A DNA stretch of 50,607 bases from CAXXOK01 sp001604115 (GTDB lineage: Bacteria > Bacillota > Clostridia > Christensenellales > Aristaeellaceae), in contig JAYFOV010000007.1 in NCBI GenBank assembly GCA_034928535.1, positions 1 to 50,607 on the forward strand, read 5' to 3'. The notes under the pieces are model-generated. The model did no database searches, was not told the DNA's origin, and was given only the letters and a program-made list of their open reading frames with translations. Numbering within the stretch: the first letter of the stretch is position 1; each line of letters opens with the position of its first letter. Position numbers and translations under genes: made by a program. Below are positions 40,168 to 49,646 of the stretch, one piece after another.

Positions 40168-41934
40168 CTAGGCCGCAAACTGGCTGTTGTACAGCGTTGC
40201 GTAAAAACCGCCAAGCTTGAGCAGGCTATCGTGATCGCCCTGCTCGATGATGCGGCCATCCTTCATGACCACGATCACATCCGCGCTGCGGATGGTGGAA
40301 AGCCGGTGCGCCACGATAAAGCTGGTGCGGCCTTCCATGAGCTTCAAAAACGCATCCTGAATCTTCATCTCGGTGCGGGTATCGATGGAGCTGGTGGCCT
40401 CGTCCAAAATGAGCATGGGCGGTTGGCTGAGCATGACCCGCGCGATGCACAGCAGCTGCTTTTGCCCCTGCGAAAGCCCGCCGCCTTCCTCGCCGATCAG
40501 GGTGTCATACCCCTGCGGCAGGCGCTTGATAAAGCTGTGCGCGTGGCTGGCCTTGGCGGCGGCGATCATCTCCTGCTCGGTGGCGCGGGGGTTGCCCATG
40601 AGCAGGTTTTCCCGCACGGTGGCGGTCTTGAGCCACGAATCCTGCAGCACCATGCCAAAGCCCGCGCGCAGGCTGCGCCGCGTAACCGTGCGGATGTCCT
40701 GGCCGTCGATTTGGATCGCGCCCGCATCCACATCAAAAAACCGCATGAGCAGGTTGATGATGGTGGTCTTGCCGCAGCCCGTGGGGCCTACGATGGCGAT
40801 GCGCTGCCCCTGGCGCGCCGTGAGCGAGAAATCCTGAATAAAGGGCCTTGCCGCCGTGTAGGAAAAGGCCAGGTTTGTGACATCCACATCCCCGCGCACA
40901 TCCGTAAGGGCGCCTGCGGCCGGCGCATCGGGGGTCTCCAGAGGTTCCTCGATCAGGGCAAAGATGCGCGCGGCGCACGCCATGGCGTTTTGCAGCTCCG
41001 TAACCACACCCGTGATCTCGCTGAAGGGGCGGGTATATTGCGTAACATAGCTCAAAAACGTGGCCAGCTGCCCCACCGTGAACAGCCCGCCCGTGCCCAC
41101 CGCCGACAGCGCGCCGCCCAGCGCCACCCCGGCGTAGACGATCGCGTTGATGAACCGGGTGCTGGGAAACGTGATGGAGGAATAGAATGTGGCGCGAAGC
41201 GTCGCATCCGCAAGGCGCTGGTTCACCTCGTCAAATTTGGCGAGCATCTGCGGCTCCTGCCCAAAGGCCTGCACCACCTTTTGCTGGCCGATCAGTTCAT
41301 CCACCAAGGCGGTCTGCTCCCCGCGCGTGCGGGATTGCTCCCTGAACATATGAAACGTACGCATGCCCACAAACCTTGCCAGCAGCAGCGAAAGCGGGGT
41401 GACGCACAGCACCACCAGCGCGATTTGCCAGCGCAGCACAAACATGAACGTGAGCGTGGCCAAAATGGTCGTGACCCCGGTAAACAGCTGGGTAAAGCCC
41501 ATCAGCAGCCCATCGGCAAACTGATCCACATCCGCGATGATCCGGCTGACCAAATCGCCGGTAGGGTTTTGATCCAGATAGGAAAGGGGCAGGCGCTGGA
41601 TGCGGGCAAAGGCCTCCCGGCGCACATCCCGCACGATGTGGTAGGTCATGCGGTTGTTCACCGCCCCCAGCACCCACTGCAGCAAGCCCGTGGCCGCCAC
41701 GCACACGCCGATGGTCACCAGGGTTTGCGCCAGGCCGGAAAAATCCACCTGACCAGCGCCCACGATGCGGTCGATGGCCTGGCCGATCAGGATAGGCACA
41801 TACAGCGTGAGCGCCACCGTGGCCGCGGCCAGCAGCAGCGAAAGGATGAGCAACCCACGGTAGGCGGATGCCTGCCTGAGCACTTTTTGCGCGGTTGTGA
41901 GCATAAAGCCCTTGCCGTTTTTGGTTTCAGGCAT
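40168..41934 (-). CDS. Heterodimeric ABC exporter, subunit 2 (consensus ATPase site)
   Basis: A 588-residue half-transporter: six-helix type IV exporter domain (about residues 25-330) then an ATPase domain. Walker A is GPTGCGKTT, signature LSQGQKQLL, Walker B MLILDEATSSID with the catalytic Glu present. It pairs with the subunit encoded immediately upstream, overlapping by eight bases. ATG 41934 is preferred over 41943, because the AAGGAGG site directly abuts the latter. The arrangement matches TM287/288-, LmrCD- or BmrCD-type multidrug exporters. The substrate is unknown. Confidence 0.93.
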   Translation of the reverse strand: MPETKNGKGFMLTTAQKVLRQASAYRGLLILSLLLAAATVALTLYVPILIGQAIDRIVGAGQVDFSGLAQTLVTIGVCVAATGLLQWVLGAVNNRMTYHIVRDVRREAFARIQRLPLSYLDQNPTGDLVSRIIADVDQFADGLLMGFTQLFTGVTTILATLTFMFVLRWQIALVVLCVTPLSLLLARFVGMRTFHMFREQSRTRGEQTALVDELIGQQKVVQAFGQEPQMLAKFDEVNQRLADATLRATFYSSITFPSTRFINAIVYAGVALGGALSAVGTGGLFTVGQLATFLSYVTQYTRPFSEITGVVTELQNAMACAARIFALIEEPLETPDAPAAGALTDVRGDVDVTNLAFSYTAARPFIQDFSLTARQGQRIAIVGPTGCGKTTIINLLMRFFDVDAGAIQIDGQDIRTVTRRSLRAGFGMVLQDSWLKTATVRENLLMGNPRATEQEMIAAAKASHAHSFIKRLPQGYDTLIGEEGGGLSQGQKQLLCIARVMLSQPPMLILDEATSSIDTRTEMKIQDAFLKLMEGRTSFIVAHRLSTIRSADVIVVMKDGRIIEQGDHDSLLKLGGFYATLYNSQFAA

Positions 41935-43657
41935 GGGGCGCATCCTCCTTCCGGAATTGGGATTGGTAGATTTCGCGGTAGACGTCGCAGGTTTTCAGCA
42001 GCGCGTCGCTGGCGCCGATGCCGGCCATGTGCCCATCCTCCAGCACGATAATCTGATCGGCAAACTGGATGCTGGCGGCGCGCTGGCTCACCACCAGCAC
42101 GGTCATGCCGCCGGGCAGCGCCCGCAACGCCTTGCGCAGCGCGGCGTCGGTGGCATAGTCCAGCGCGGATGCGCTATCGTCCAGAATCAGGATCTCCGGG
42201 TTTTTGACCAAAGCGCGGGCAATGGTCAGGCGCTGGCGCTGCCCGCCGGACAGGTTGCGCCCGCCCTGCTCGACCTCGGCCTGCAGCCCGCCCTTGCCCT
42301 GCACCACCTCGGTGGCCTGCGCGGTGGCCAGCGCCTGCCACAGCTCCGCATCGGTGGCATCGGGGTTGCCAAAGCGCAGATTTTCGGCGATGGTGCCGCG
42401 AAACAGCGCCGCCTGCTGGGGCACCACGCCCACCTTACGGCGCAGCTGCGCCAGCGGATAACTGCGCACATCCGCGCCCTGCACGCGCACCTGCCCGCCG
42501 CTCACCTCATAAAAGCGGGGCACCAGACTGACCAGGGAGCTTTTGCCCGAGCCTGTGCCGCCGATGATGCCCACCGTTTGCCCGCGGGGCACCGCAAAGC
42601 TGATATCCGTGAGGGCTGCATCCCCGCCCGGGTGGTAGCGCAGGGACACATGGTCAAACACGATGGCGGGGGCGGCGGCATCCTCCATGGGCGAAGCCTC
42701 CGGGGAGGGCAAAGTGGGCTGCACCGCCAGCACGGACTGGATGCGGTTGCCGCCCGCCACCGCCCGCGTGATGGTAATGATCAGGTTAGCCAGCTTGATG
42801 AGCTCCACCAAAATCTGGCTCATATAGTTATACAGCGCCACCACCGCCCCCTGGGTAATGAGCCCGGCATCCACCCGGACGGCGCCGCGCCAGATGAGCC
42901 AAGCCACCCCGGCGTTGATGATGATATACGTCATGGGGTTCATGAGCGCCGAAATGCGCCCCACAAACTTCTGCATGACAGTCAGGGCGCTGTTGCGCTC
43001 GGCAAAATCGGCGGTTTCCTCCGCCTCCATGCCAAAGGCGCGGATCACGCGCACACCGGTCAGGTTTTCCCGCGTGGTCACCAGCACCCGATCCAGCCGC
43101 GCCTGCACCTTTTGGTACAGCGGCAAGGTGATGAGCATGATGGCGCTCACCACCACCGCCAGCACGGGGATCACCGCCAAAAACACCCCGGCGGTGGGAG
43201 CATCCACCGTGAAGGCCATGACGGTTGCGCCGATCACGATAAACGGGGAGCGCAGCAAAAGCCGCAGGGTCATGTTCACGCCGGTCTGCGCCAGGTTCAT
43301 ATCGCTGGTCATGCGCGTGACCAGCGTGCCTGCGCCCAGCTTGTCCAGCTGGGCAAAATTCAGGCGCTGGATGTGGCGCAGCAGCGCATGGCGCAGCGCC
43401 TTGCCAAAACCGGTGGCCGCCTTGGCCGCAAAATACTGCGCCGTGATGGCCGAAGCCAGCCCAACCGCACCCAGCAAAACCAGCAGCAAACACATGCGCA
43501 GGATGTAGCCTGTGTCCCGCTGGGCAATGCCCACATCGATGATGGCGGCCACCACCAGCGGCACCAGCAGTTCCTGCAAGGCTTCCAACAGCTTGAACAG
43601 AGGACCGAGAATGCTTTCCTTGCGGTAGCCGTTCAGGTAGATCAGGAGTTTTTTCAA
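41927..43657 (-). CDS. Heterodimeric ABC exporter, subunit 1 (degenerate ATPase site)
   Basis: A 576-residue half-transporter with a six-helix membrane domain and an ATPase domain. Walker A GGTGSGKSS and signature LSGGQRQRL are intact. The Walker B reads ILILDDSASALD, with Asp in place of the catalytic Glu. That is the mark of the non-hydrolysing site in heterodimeric exporters and agrees with its partner's intact site. The start is TTG at 43657, with GGAGG nine bases upstream. Gene order and overlap show a two-gene operon transcribed from an extended -10 promoter. Confidence 0.93.
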   Translation of the reverse strand: MKKLLIYLNGYRKESILGPLFKLLEALQELLVPLVVAAIIDVGIAQRDTGYILRMCLLLVLLGAVGLASAITAQYFAAKAATGFGKALRHALLRHIQRLNFAQLDKLGAGTLVTRMTSDMNLAQTGVNMTLRLLLRSPFIVIGATVMAFTVDAPTAGVFLAVIPVLAVVVSAIMLITLPLYQKVQARLDRVLVTTRENLTGVRVIRAFGMEAEETADFAERNSALTVMQKFVGRISALMNPMTYIIINAGVAWLIWRGAVRVDAGLITQGAVVALYNYMSQILVELIKLANLIITITRAVAGGNRIQSVLAVQPTLPSPEASPMEDAAAPAIVFDHVSLRYHPGGDAALTDISFAVPRGQTVGIIGGTGSGKSSLVSLVPRFYEVSGGQVRVQGADVRSYPLAQLRRKVGVVPQQAALFRGTIAENLRFGNPDATDAELWQALATAQATEVVQGKGGLQAEVEQGGRNLSGGQRQRLTIARALVKNPEILILDDSASALDYATDAALRKALRALPGGMTVLVVSQRAASIQFADQIIVLEDGHMAGIGASDALLKTCDVYREIYQSQFRKEDAPHA

Positions 43658-43704
43658 AGGGCGATGCCTCCAAGCGTGGGTATTTTGAGGTGGAGTACAG
43701 GATG

Positions 43705-43713
43705 ATTATAGCA
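43705..43713 (-). promoter_or_regulatory. ABC exporter promoter (extended -10 TGCTATAAT)
   Basis: A perfect extended -10 on the minus strand, about 50 bases upstream of the TTG start. No convincing -35 box is present, as is common for extended -10 promoters. Confidence 0.55.
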
Positions 43714-43785
43714 TGGGCGGGCAAGGATGGGGGAGGGAGAGACGAAGGATTTATTTTACATTTTACTTCCAAAAGCCAAAGTTCA

Positions 43786-43794
43786 TGCTATAAT
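43786..43794 (+). promoter_or_regulatory. Promoter of the TIGR04141-like gene (extended -10)
   Basis: TGCTATAAT, with a weak TTCCAA at about -35. It marks the point where composition shifts to A+T-rich. Confidence 0.55.
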
Positions 43795-43838
43795 CCATAC
43801 ATTGATTTTATCTTCACATGCACAGAAGGAGATTGTAT

Positions 43839-45482
43839 ATGAGAATGACAATTTATCTGTATAAACAGGAAGTCACAGATTTTACAAATTTGCTGGAAGA
43901 AGATTGGCTAATGCCACTTGAAGGTCAACCTGCAACAGGTGCACAGCTAAAACGTGGATTCTATACAGAACTGAAAAGTCAAAACAAATTTGATTATGAA
44001 ACTCTAGCTTATATGCATACAGGTTCATCTGTGCCTAGCTGGTTAAAATTGATCCACGAGGGTTTTGAAATGCCAAAAACTGAATCCAGCAACTGTAGTG
44101 CAGTGGTTTTTGTTAAATGCAAAGGAAGAATTTTTGCATATACTTTTGGATATGCTTATTCAGCTCTGAATTTTTCGTTGATAGAACCAAATTTCGGACT
44201 AATTACTGTATTAAACATGTGTGGTTCAGATAAAGTAAGGAGAGTTCAAGGTAAAACTCTGGAAGGGTCGCCCTTTATTACTTTTACACAGTCACTCAAT
44301 GCAATGTCAATTATACATCAGCCTTTTGATGTATATCGCAATCTTGTCACTGACATATCTTGCCCTATAGATGATGAGCAGTATGGTAAAGAAGCGTTTG
44401 GTGCCGATGCACTGAAGATTGTTGTGAAAGATGCATCCATCTTTGAAATGGACTCATACTGTAACACTTTTCTTGAATACTTTCAGCAGAAAACTTATCA
44501 GGAATACCATGACTATATAGACTATATTCGAATTGTCAAGAACGATCCAGCACTTCTCGACCATCTTGATGGATTGCTTTGCGAAGCACTCGAACAGAAC
44601 GACGTTTTTCTTAACATTGTACCTGTTGGATTTCAATTGGAAGAGCCAGAACTGTTTCGGTTGTCTTTAGCGGATTCCAAAAACAGAAGCACAACGGAGG
44701 ACTATCCTACTTTGTCTTACTCCAACGTTATGGATTTTATTGGTAAGGTGATTAAATTCTATATGCAAAAGCAGAAGCCCACCGACATATTGACAATGCT
44801 AAAAAAAATTATGGTGTGTCCTTTGAGCGATGAACAGCAAGTTTCGAATCGTAGAAAACTATATGACAATATTGCTTTTGAATGCACATTCGAGAAAACG
44901 AGATATGCTTTTGCTTCCGGCGTGTGGTACGCCATTGACTTGAATTACTACCAGGCGATGGAACGCGAGCTAAGTCACATACCTGATATAACAGGTGAAT
45001 TGGTTCTAAAGCCAACTCATTTGAATGAAACCGAAGAAGACTATAATAAACGAATAGGTACTGAAAGTGGTTATGCTAATTTTGACAGAAAGAACTATCA
45101 ATTACCAGGATATTCGAAGCAAAGGGTAGAAATCTGTGATTTACTTACTGCGAATAAAGATTTTATCTGTGTCAAAAAAATGACATCGTCAGCAGATTTA
45201 AACCACCTGTTTGCACAAATGGTAGTCTCCGCAGAGTTACTTGTCGGTGAGGATCAATATCGAGACAGCATTGTCAAAAGGGCACAGGAAAGTAAAAAAT
45301 GGGATATTGACCTAAGCGCAAAGGCAAACGGCGTTAATTATGTGTTGGCTATCATCAGCGATAAACCGGGAACATTGTACCAGACGTTATATACAATGGC
45401 GAAGATAAACTTAATACATCAAGCAAAGCACGTCCTGAACCTTGGAGCAAGAGTAAGCCTATGTAAAATAAGCGTTCTATAG
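43839..45482 (+). CDS. TIGR04141/DUF6119-family sporadically distributed protein
   Basis: A 547-residue soluble protein with the family hallmarks: an N-terminal MTIYLYKQEVTDF, the block VVFVKCKGRIFAYTFGYAY (about residues 90-108), EPNFGLITVLN, then a segment on threonine/glutamine near FITFTQS and the later GVWYAIDLNYY. The length is normal and the gene intact. Codon and base use are strongly A+T-rich compared with flanking genes, so it was acquired laterally. The start at 43839 follows AAGGAG at seven bases. The family is recalled as sporadic and associated with mobile and defence-rich loci; its function is not known to me. It is a solitary gene with its own promoter and terminator. Confidence 0.75.
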   Translation: MRMTIYLYKQEVTDFTNLLEEDWLMPLEGQPATGAQLKRGFYTELKSQNKFDYETLAYMHTGSSVPSWLKLIHEGFEMPKTESSNCSAVVFVKCKGRIFAYTFGYAYSALNFSLIEPNFGLITVLNMCGSDKVRRVQGKTLEGSPFITFTQSLNAMSIIHQPFDVYRNLVTDISCPIDDEQYGKEAFGADALKIVVKDASIFEMDSYCNTFLEYFQQKTYQEYHDYIDYIRIVKNDPALLDHLDGLLCEALEQNDVFLNIVPVGFQLEEPELFRLSLADSKNRSTTEDYPTLSYSNVMDFIGKVIKFYMQKQKPTDILTMLKKIMVCPLSDEQQVSNRRKLYDNIAFECTFEKTRYAFASGVWYAIDLNYYQAMERELSHIPDITGELVLKPTHLNETEEDYNKRIGTESGYANFDRKNYQLPGYSKQRVEICDLLTANKDFICVKKMTSSADLNHLFAQMVVSAELLVGEDQYRDSIVKRAQESKKWDIDLSAKANGVNYVLAIISDKPGTLYQTLYTMAKINLIHQAKHVLNLGARVSLCKISVL

Positions 45483-45525
45483 GGAGCAAGGAACTGATTT
45501 GATTTGCGAATTTGAGAATTTCAAT

Positions 45526-45568
45526 AGAACCCGCGATACTAATGAAGTATTGCGGGTTCTTTCGTTTT
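45526..45568 (+). terminator. Terminator after the TIGR04141-like gene
   Basis: A 9-bp stem AGAACCCGC/GCGGGTTCT with a further ATAC/GTAT inner stem, followed by TTCGTTTT. It closes the A+T-rich island. Confidence 0.85.
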
Positions 45569-45615
45569 ACGATGCAATTTTTTCAGACAATCCTATATTC
45601 TGCACTCTCGCGCCC

Positions 45616-46827
45616 TCACAGCCTGCGGATCCGTTCCAGCGCCTCCTGCGTTTTTTCGTAGGTATTGAACGCCGTCAGGCGGAAATACCCTTCGCCGCTG
45701 GGGCCAAAGCCTGCGCCCGGCGTGCCCACCACGTGCGCGGTGCTCAGCAGGCGGTCAAAGAAAGCCCAGCTGTCCTGCGGGGTCTTGAGCCACACATAGG
45801 GCGCGTCGATGCCGCCGAACACCTCATACCCCGCCGCCTTGAGCCCATCGCGGATGAGCGCGGCATTGCGCAGGTAGTAGGCGATGGTGTCACTGCATTG
45901 GCGCCAGCCTTCGGGGCTGAACACGGCTGCCGCCGCACGCTGCACCGGGTAGCTAACGCCGTTGAACTTGGTGCCCATGCGGCGTTTCCACAGGGCGTTG
46001 AGCTCCACCTGCCGGCCATGCCCGCCCACGCCCTTGAGCTCATGGGGGATGATGGTATAGCCGCAGCGGATGCCCGTAAACCCGGCCGTTTTGGAAAACG
46101 AGTTGCACTCGATGGCCACCTCGCGCGCGCCCTCCAGCTCGTAGATGCTGTGGGGCACATCGCTGGTGATGAAGGCCTTATACGCCGCATCGTAGAGGAT
46201 CACCGCGCCGTTGTTGCGGGCATACTCCACAAAGGGCATGAGCTGCTCTTTGGTGAGCGTGGTGCCGGTGGGGTTGTTGGGGTAGCACAGGTAGATCACA
46301 TCCACCTTCCCGGTGGGGGGCTGGGGCACAAAGCCGTTTTCGGCATTGCAGGGCAGGTAGGTCAGGCGGTTCCAGCGGCCATCCACAAAATCGCCCAGGC
46401 GGCCGGCAATGGCGTTGCTATCCACATATACAGGGTATACCGGATCGGTCACGGCAATGCGCGCATCCTCGGCAAAGAGCTCCTGCAAAGCGGCGGTATC
46501 GGTTTTAGCGCCATCGGACACGAACACCTCGTCAAAGGCGAGGTTCACGCCCCGGGGGGCATAATCCTGCTCCCGGATGGCATTGACCAGAAAATCATAC
46601 CCGTAATCGGGGCCATAGCCGCGGAAGGTGTCCGCAGCCAGCATCTCGGCGGCGGCGGCCTGCATGGCGGCCACCACCGGCGCGGCCAGCGGGCGAGTCA
46701 CATCCCCAATGCCTAGGCGGATGAGCTGCGCCTGCGGGTTCTCGGCGGAAAATTCCTTGACGCGGCGGGCGATCTCCGCAAACAGGTAGGAGCCGGGCAG
46801 CTTTTCATAATTCGGATTCACGCGCAT
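45616..46827 (-). CDS. dapL: LL-diaminopimelate aminotransferase
   Basis: A 403-residue PLP-dependent class I/II aminotransferase converting tetrahydrodipicolinate directly to LL-diaminopimelate, bypassing the acylated intermediates of the usual lysine route. The N-terminal VNPNYEKLPGSYLFAEIARRV and RLGIGDVTRPL are diagnostic of DapL. PNNPTGT and the PLP-lysine motif SFSKTAGFTGIRCGY are present. The ATG at 46827 is preferred; the earlier in-frame TTG precedes the AAGGAGG site itself. It follows dapF by 111 bp on the same strand, so the pair supplies meso-DAP for peptidoglycan and lysine. Confidence 0.95.
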   Translation of the reverse strand: MRVNPNYEKLPGSYLFAEIARRVKEFSAENPQAQLIRLGIGDVTRPLAAPVVAAMQAAAAEMLAADTFRGYGPDYGYDFLVNAIREQDYAPRGVNLAFDEVFVSDGAKTDTAALQELFAEDARIAVTDPVYPVYVDSNAIAGRLGDFVDGRWNRLTYLPCNAENGFVPQPPTGKVDVIYLCYPNNPTGTTLTKEQLMPFVEYARNNGAVILYDAAYKAFITSDVPHSIYELEGAREVAIECNSFSKTAGFTGIRCGYTIIPHELKGVGGHGRQVELNALWKRRMGTKFNGVSYPVQRAAAAVFSPEGWRQCSDTIAYYLRNAALIRDGLKAAGYEVFGGIDAPYVWLKTPQDSWAFFDRLLSTAHVVGTPGAGFGPSGEGYFRLTAFNTYEKTQEALERIRRL

Positions 46828-46938
46828 TTCAGGCAATACCTCCTTCAAGCTGTGCCCGCACGCGCGGGCGGGGTTTCGGGGGCAAGCCCCCGGCCTGCGC
46901 GCCGCGCAAGCGCGCAGGCTGCGCGGATGCGGCGGGCA

Positions 46939-47784
46939 TCAGTCCTCCGGCCACACGCCGTCAAACACGAAAGTCGCCGGGCCGGTCATATACACATGGT
47001 TATCGGTTTCATCCCACTGGATGGTCAGGGTGCCGCCCAGCAGCTTAACATCCGCCGTGCGGTCCACAAAGCCGTTGAGCACGCTGGCCACCATCACGGC
47101 GCATGCGCCGGTGCCGCAGGCCATGGTTTCGCCCGCGCCGCGCTCCCACACGCGCATCTGGATGGTTTGCCGGTCGATCACGTGGACAAACTCGATATTG
47201 CACTTGCGCGGGAAGGCCAGATCCTTTTCCAGCACGGGGCCGACGGTGGTCACCGGGGCGGTCATGGGGTCATCCACAAAGGTGACGGCATGGGGGTTGC
47301 CCATATTGACCAGCGTGAGAGGCCAGGTTTTGCCCTCCGCCTTGAGCGGCTGCATGCGGATGGGATCGCCCTGAAACACGCTGGGGATGGCAAAGCCGTC
47401 CGTGACCGGCTCGCCCATATCCACCCGGACAAGCGCGGTGTTGCCCGAAGCGTCCAGCGTGAGCTGCATGACTTTGATTTTGCCGCCGGATTCGATGGTA
47501 AAGGCGGTCTTGTCCGTGAGGCCGCGGTCATGGCAATAGGCGGCCACGCAGCGGATGCCGTTGCCGCACATCTCGCTTTCGGAGCCGTCGTTGTTGAACA
47601 TGCGCATGCGAAAATCCGCCTTATCGCTGGGCAGGATCAGGATCATGCCATCCCCGCCCACGCCAAAGCGGCGGTGCGCAATGCGGATCGCCAGATCTGG
47701 CAGGTTTGGCGGCAGTGTTTCGGTAAAACCGTTGATGTAGACATAGTCATTGCCGATGCCATGCATTTTAGTAAAGCGGAGCAT
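46939..47784 (-). CDS. dapF: Diaminopimelate epimerase
   Basis: A 281-residue cofactor-free epimerase interconverting LL- and meso-diaminopimelate. The N-terminal FTKMHGIGNDYVYI, first catalytic Cys in EMCGNGIRC, and second Cys in MACGTGACA are intact. The start is ATG 47784, matching the conserved N-terminus, with AGGTGA four bases upstream. It leads the dapF-dapL operon from its own promoter. Confidence 0.96.
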   Translation of the reverse strand: MLRFTKMHGIGNDYVYINGFTETLPPNLPDLAIRIAHRRFGVGGDGMILILPSDKADFRMRMFNNDGSESEMCGNGIRCVAAYCHDRGLTDKTAFTIESGGKIKVMQLTLDASGNTALVRVDMGEPVTDGFAIPSVFQGDPIRMQPLKAEGKTWPLTLVNMGNPHAVTFVDDPMTAPVTTVGPVLEKDLAFPRKCNIEFVHVIDRQTIQMRVWERGAGETMACGTGACAVMVASVLNGFVDRTADVKLLGGTLTIQWDETDNHVYMTGPATFVFDGVWPED

Positions 47785-47809
47785 TGTATCACCTGCTTTC
47801 ATAGCGCCC

Positions 47810-47838
47810 AGTATAATCAAAAACGCGAAAAAAATCAA
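47810..47838 (-). promoter_or_regulatory. dapF-dapL promoter (TTGATT-17-TATACT)
   Basis: Minus-strand TTGATT (47833-47838) and TATACT (47810-47815) with a 17-base spacer, 25 bases before the dapF start. Confidence 0.6.
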
Positions 47839-47939
47839 GTTTGGGGGGAAGGGTTCCGCGCCTGCGGGCGCGGGCAAGGGCTTTCCGCTCGCCCTTGCAG
47901 CCCTCGGGGTGCATCCTTCGTTTGTTTTGCTGCGCACGC

Positions 47940-47978
47940 AAAAAAGGGGCGCAGGGGACCCTATCCCCTACTCCCCCT
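47940..47978 (-). terminator. Terminator of the GMP-synthase-like gene
   Basis: On the minus strand AGGGGA and TCCCCT pair inside GGGG/CCCC, followed by six T residues. It starts about 27 bases after the stop codon at 48005. Confidence 0.7.
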
Positions 47979-48004
47979 TTTGTGGGCACAAAAGCCCTTC
48001 TCCA

Positions 48005-49450
48005 TCATTCCATCTGCAAATAACGCTGGCTGGGCGTCAGGTCATACACCACACGGCTCACATCCGGCAGCTCCGCCATGATGCGCAGGGTCACGCGCTC
48101 CAGCAGATCATAGGGCAGGCGCGATGCGCAGGCCTCGCCGCTGCATGCCTGGCTGGCCCGCAGGATGACCGCGTGCCCGCCGCGCTCGTCAGGGTTGTCG
48201 CACAGGGCGGCATAATACTGCCACAGGCGGCGCTCATGCCCGCCTGCGCGCACTTCTTCACTGAAAAAAGCATCCGCCTTACGCAGGATGGCCAGGCGCT
48301 TAGCCGTCACCTCGCCGTAGACGCGCAGGGCAAGCCCGCTGCTGGGGAAGGGCTGGCGCTCCGCAATGGTGGCGGGCAGGGCCAGCGTCAGGGCCAGTCG
48401 GCGCACCTCATCCTTGAACAGATCGCGCAGCGGCTCCACAATGGTCAGGGGCGAGTCCGCAGGGGTCTCGGGCAAGGGATCGCCGTAGAGGGTATCGTTG
48501 TAGTTGGTGCCCAGCGCCAGCACTGCCACGGCACCGCTATAGCGCATTTGCTTGTAGAGCACCTGCGCCAGCAGCGCGGATGCAATGCGCTCCTTATCCT
48601 GTGCCGCTTTTACGCCTTGCAGGCCTTTGAGGAAGGTCTGGCGCGCATCCACGCGCTGCACAGTCAGGCCAAGGGATTCCTGATAGGTCTGGATCACGGT
48701 TTCCGGCTCCTGATCGCGCAGCAGGCCGGTATCCACAAACACGCAATCCAGCCGGTCGCCCACAGCCTGATGCGCCAGTTTGGCGCATACGGCGCTATCC
48801 ACCCCACCGGACACAGCGCAGAGGATGCGCCCTTCGCCCGCGGCCTGCGCCAGCTCCGCCACCGCGCTTTGGATGATGTGCTCCTCCGTCCAGTCGGCCG
48901 CCATGGCGCACACATGGCGCGCAAAGTTGCTCAGCAGCTCGATGGAATCGGGATCGTTGCGCTCAATGGCGTATTGCAGGGCGTACAGGTGCTGCTGGGC
49001 TTGGGCAAAGCCGATGCAGCGCTCCGTGGCGGTGGCGATGCAGTCCAGCGTGGGGGGCAGGTTCAGCTCCCACAGGGCATGGATCACCCGCTCGCCCACG
49101 CCCATGCCTTCCAGCAGCGGCAGGGGCGAAAGCCCCAGGGTGATGCTGTCGTTCTCGGTGTGCAAAGGCTCGGCGCTGCCGCCGAGGTGGATGCACAGGG
49201 CGACCGCCGCGCTGCCCAGCGCCAGCACAGGCAGCCCGGCGGTGAGCAATGCGGGGTCAAGGCTGGGCAGGGGCAGCTCCCCCGCCGGAGGGGCAGCGAA
49301 AATCAACCCGCGGGCACCCAAAGCCTGCGCCTGGGCAAGGCTTGTGTGGGCGGGCACAAGGCGGCAGTAAATGGATTGGCCGCGGAGCGTACGGGCAATG
49401 AGCCCGGCAAGCTCCGGGTCATGATCCAGGATCAAGATCGCATCCTGCAT
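48005..49450 (-). CDS. GMP-synthase-like ATP pyrophosphatase with degenerate glutaminase domain
   Basis: A 481-residue GuaA homologue. The C-terminal part has the ATP-pyrophosphatase P-loop SGGVDSAV (Ser214), FVDTGLLR, LVEPLRDLFKDEVR-like IVEPLRDLFKDEVRRL, and RQPFPSSGLALRV (family: RQPFPGPGLA). It ends DLTPSQRYLQME where GuaA usually has DITSKPPATIEWE. The N-terminal 180 residues still follow the GATase layout, but the nucleophile Cys of GICYG is replaced (VLALGSA) and FHPE is YAIE. Glutamine hydrolysis should therefore be lost. It could be an ammonia-dependent GMP synthase or a paralogue with another adenylating role. ATG 49450 follows GGAGG at six bases. Confidence 0.82.
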   Translation of the reverse strand: MQDAILILDHDPELAGLIARTLRGQSIYCRLVPAHTSLAQAQALGARGLIFAAPPAGELPLPSLDPALLTAGLPVLALGSAAVALCIHLGGSAEPLHTENDSITLGLSPLPLLEGMGVGERVIHALWELNLPPTLDCIATATERCIGFAQAQQHLYALQYAIERNDPDSIELLSNFARHVCAMAADWTEEHIIQSAVAELAQAAGEGRILCAVSGGVDSAVCAKLAHQAVGDRLDCVFVDTGLLRDQEPETVIQTYQESLGLTVQRVDARQTFLKGLQGVKAAQDKERIASALLAQVLYKQMRYSGAVAVLALGTNYNDTLYGDPLPETPADSPLTIVEPLRDLFKDEVRRLALTLALPATIAERQPFPSSGLALRVYGEVTAKRLAILRKADAFFSEEVRAGGHERRLWQYYAALCDNPDERGGHAVILRASQACSGEACASRLPYDLLERVTLRIMAELPDVSRVVYDLTPSQRYLQME

Positions 49451-49583
49451 GGCGTACCTCCGATGGTGTTGTTTGCACATGGGGTAAGGTTTCCACATTT
49501 GCATGGCGAAATCCTTTTTTGCGGCGGCGGGGCAGGGGGCACCCCGTGCCGGCCGGCGGCCGTGCACCCTGCGCCGCAGCGGT

Positions 49584-49612
49584 TTGACGCGCGCCGCGCC
49601 CCGCCGTATAAT
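49584..49612 (+). promoter_or_regulatory. Nitroreductase promoter (TTGACG-17-TATAAT)
   Basis: TTGACG (49584-49589) and a perfect TATAAT (49607-49612) with 17 bases between, 34 bases before the start codon. Confidence 0.85.
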
Positions 49613-49646
49613 GGGCAGGCAATGCCCACCCAAAGGAGGCCACGCC

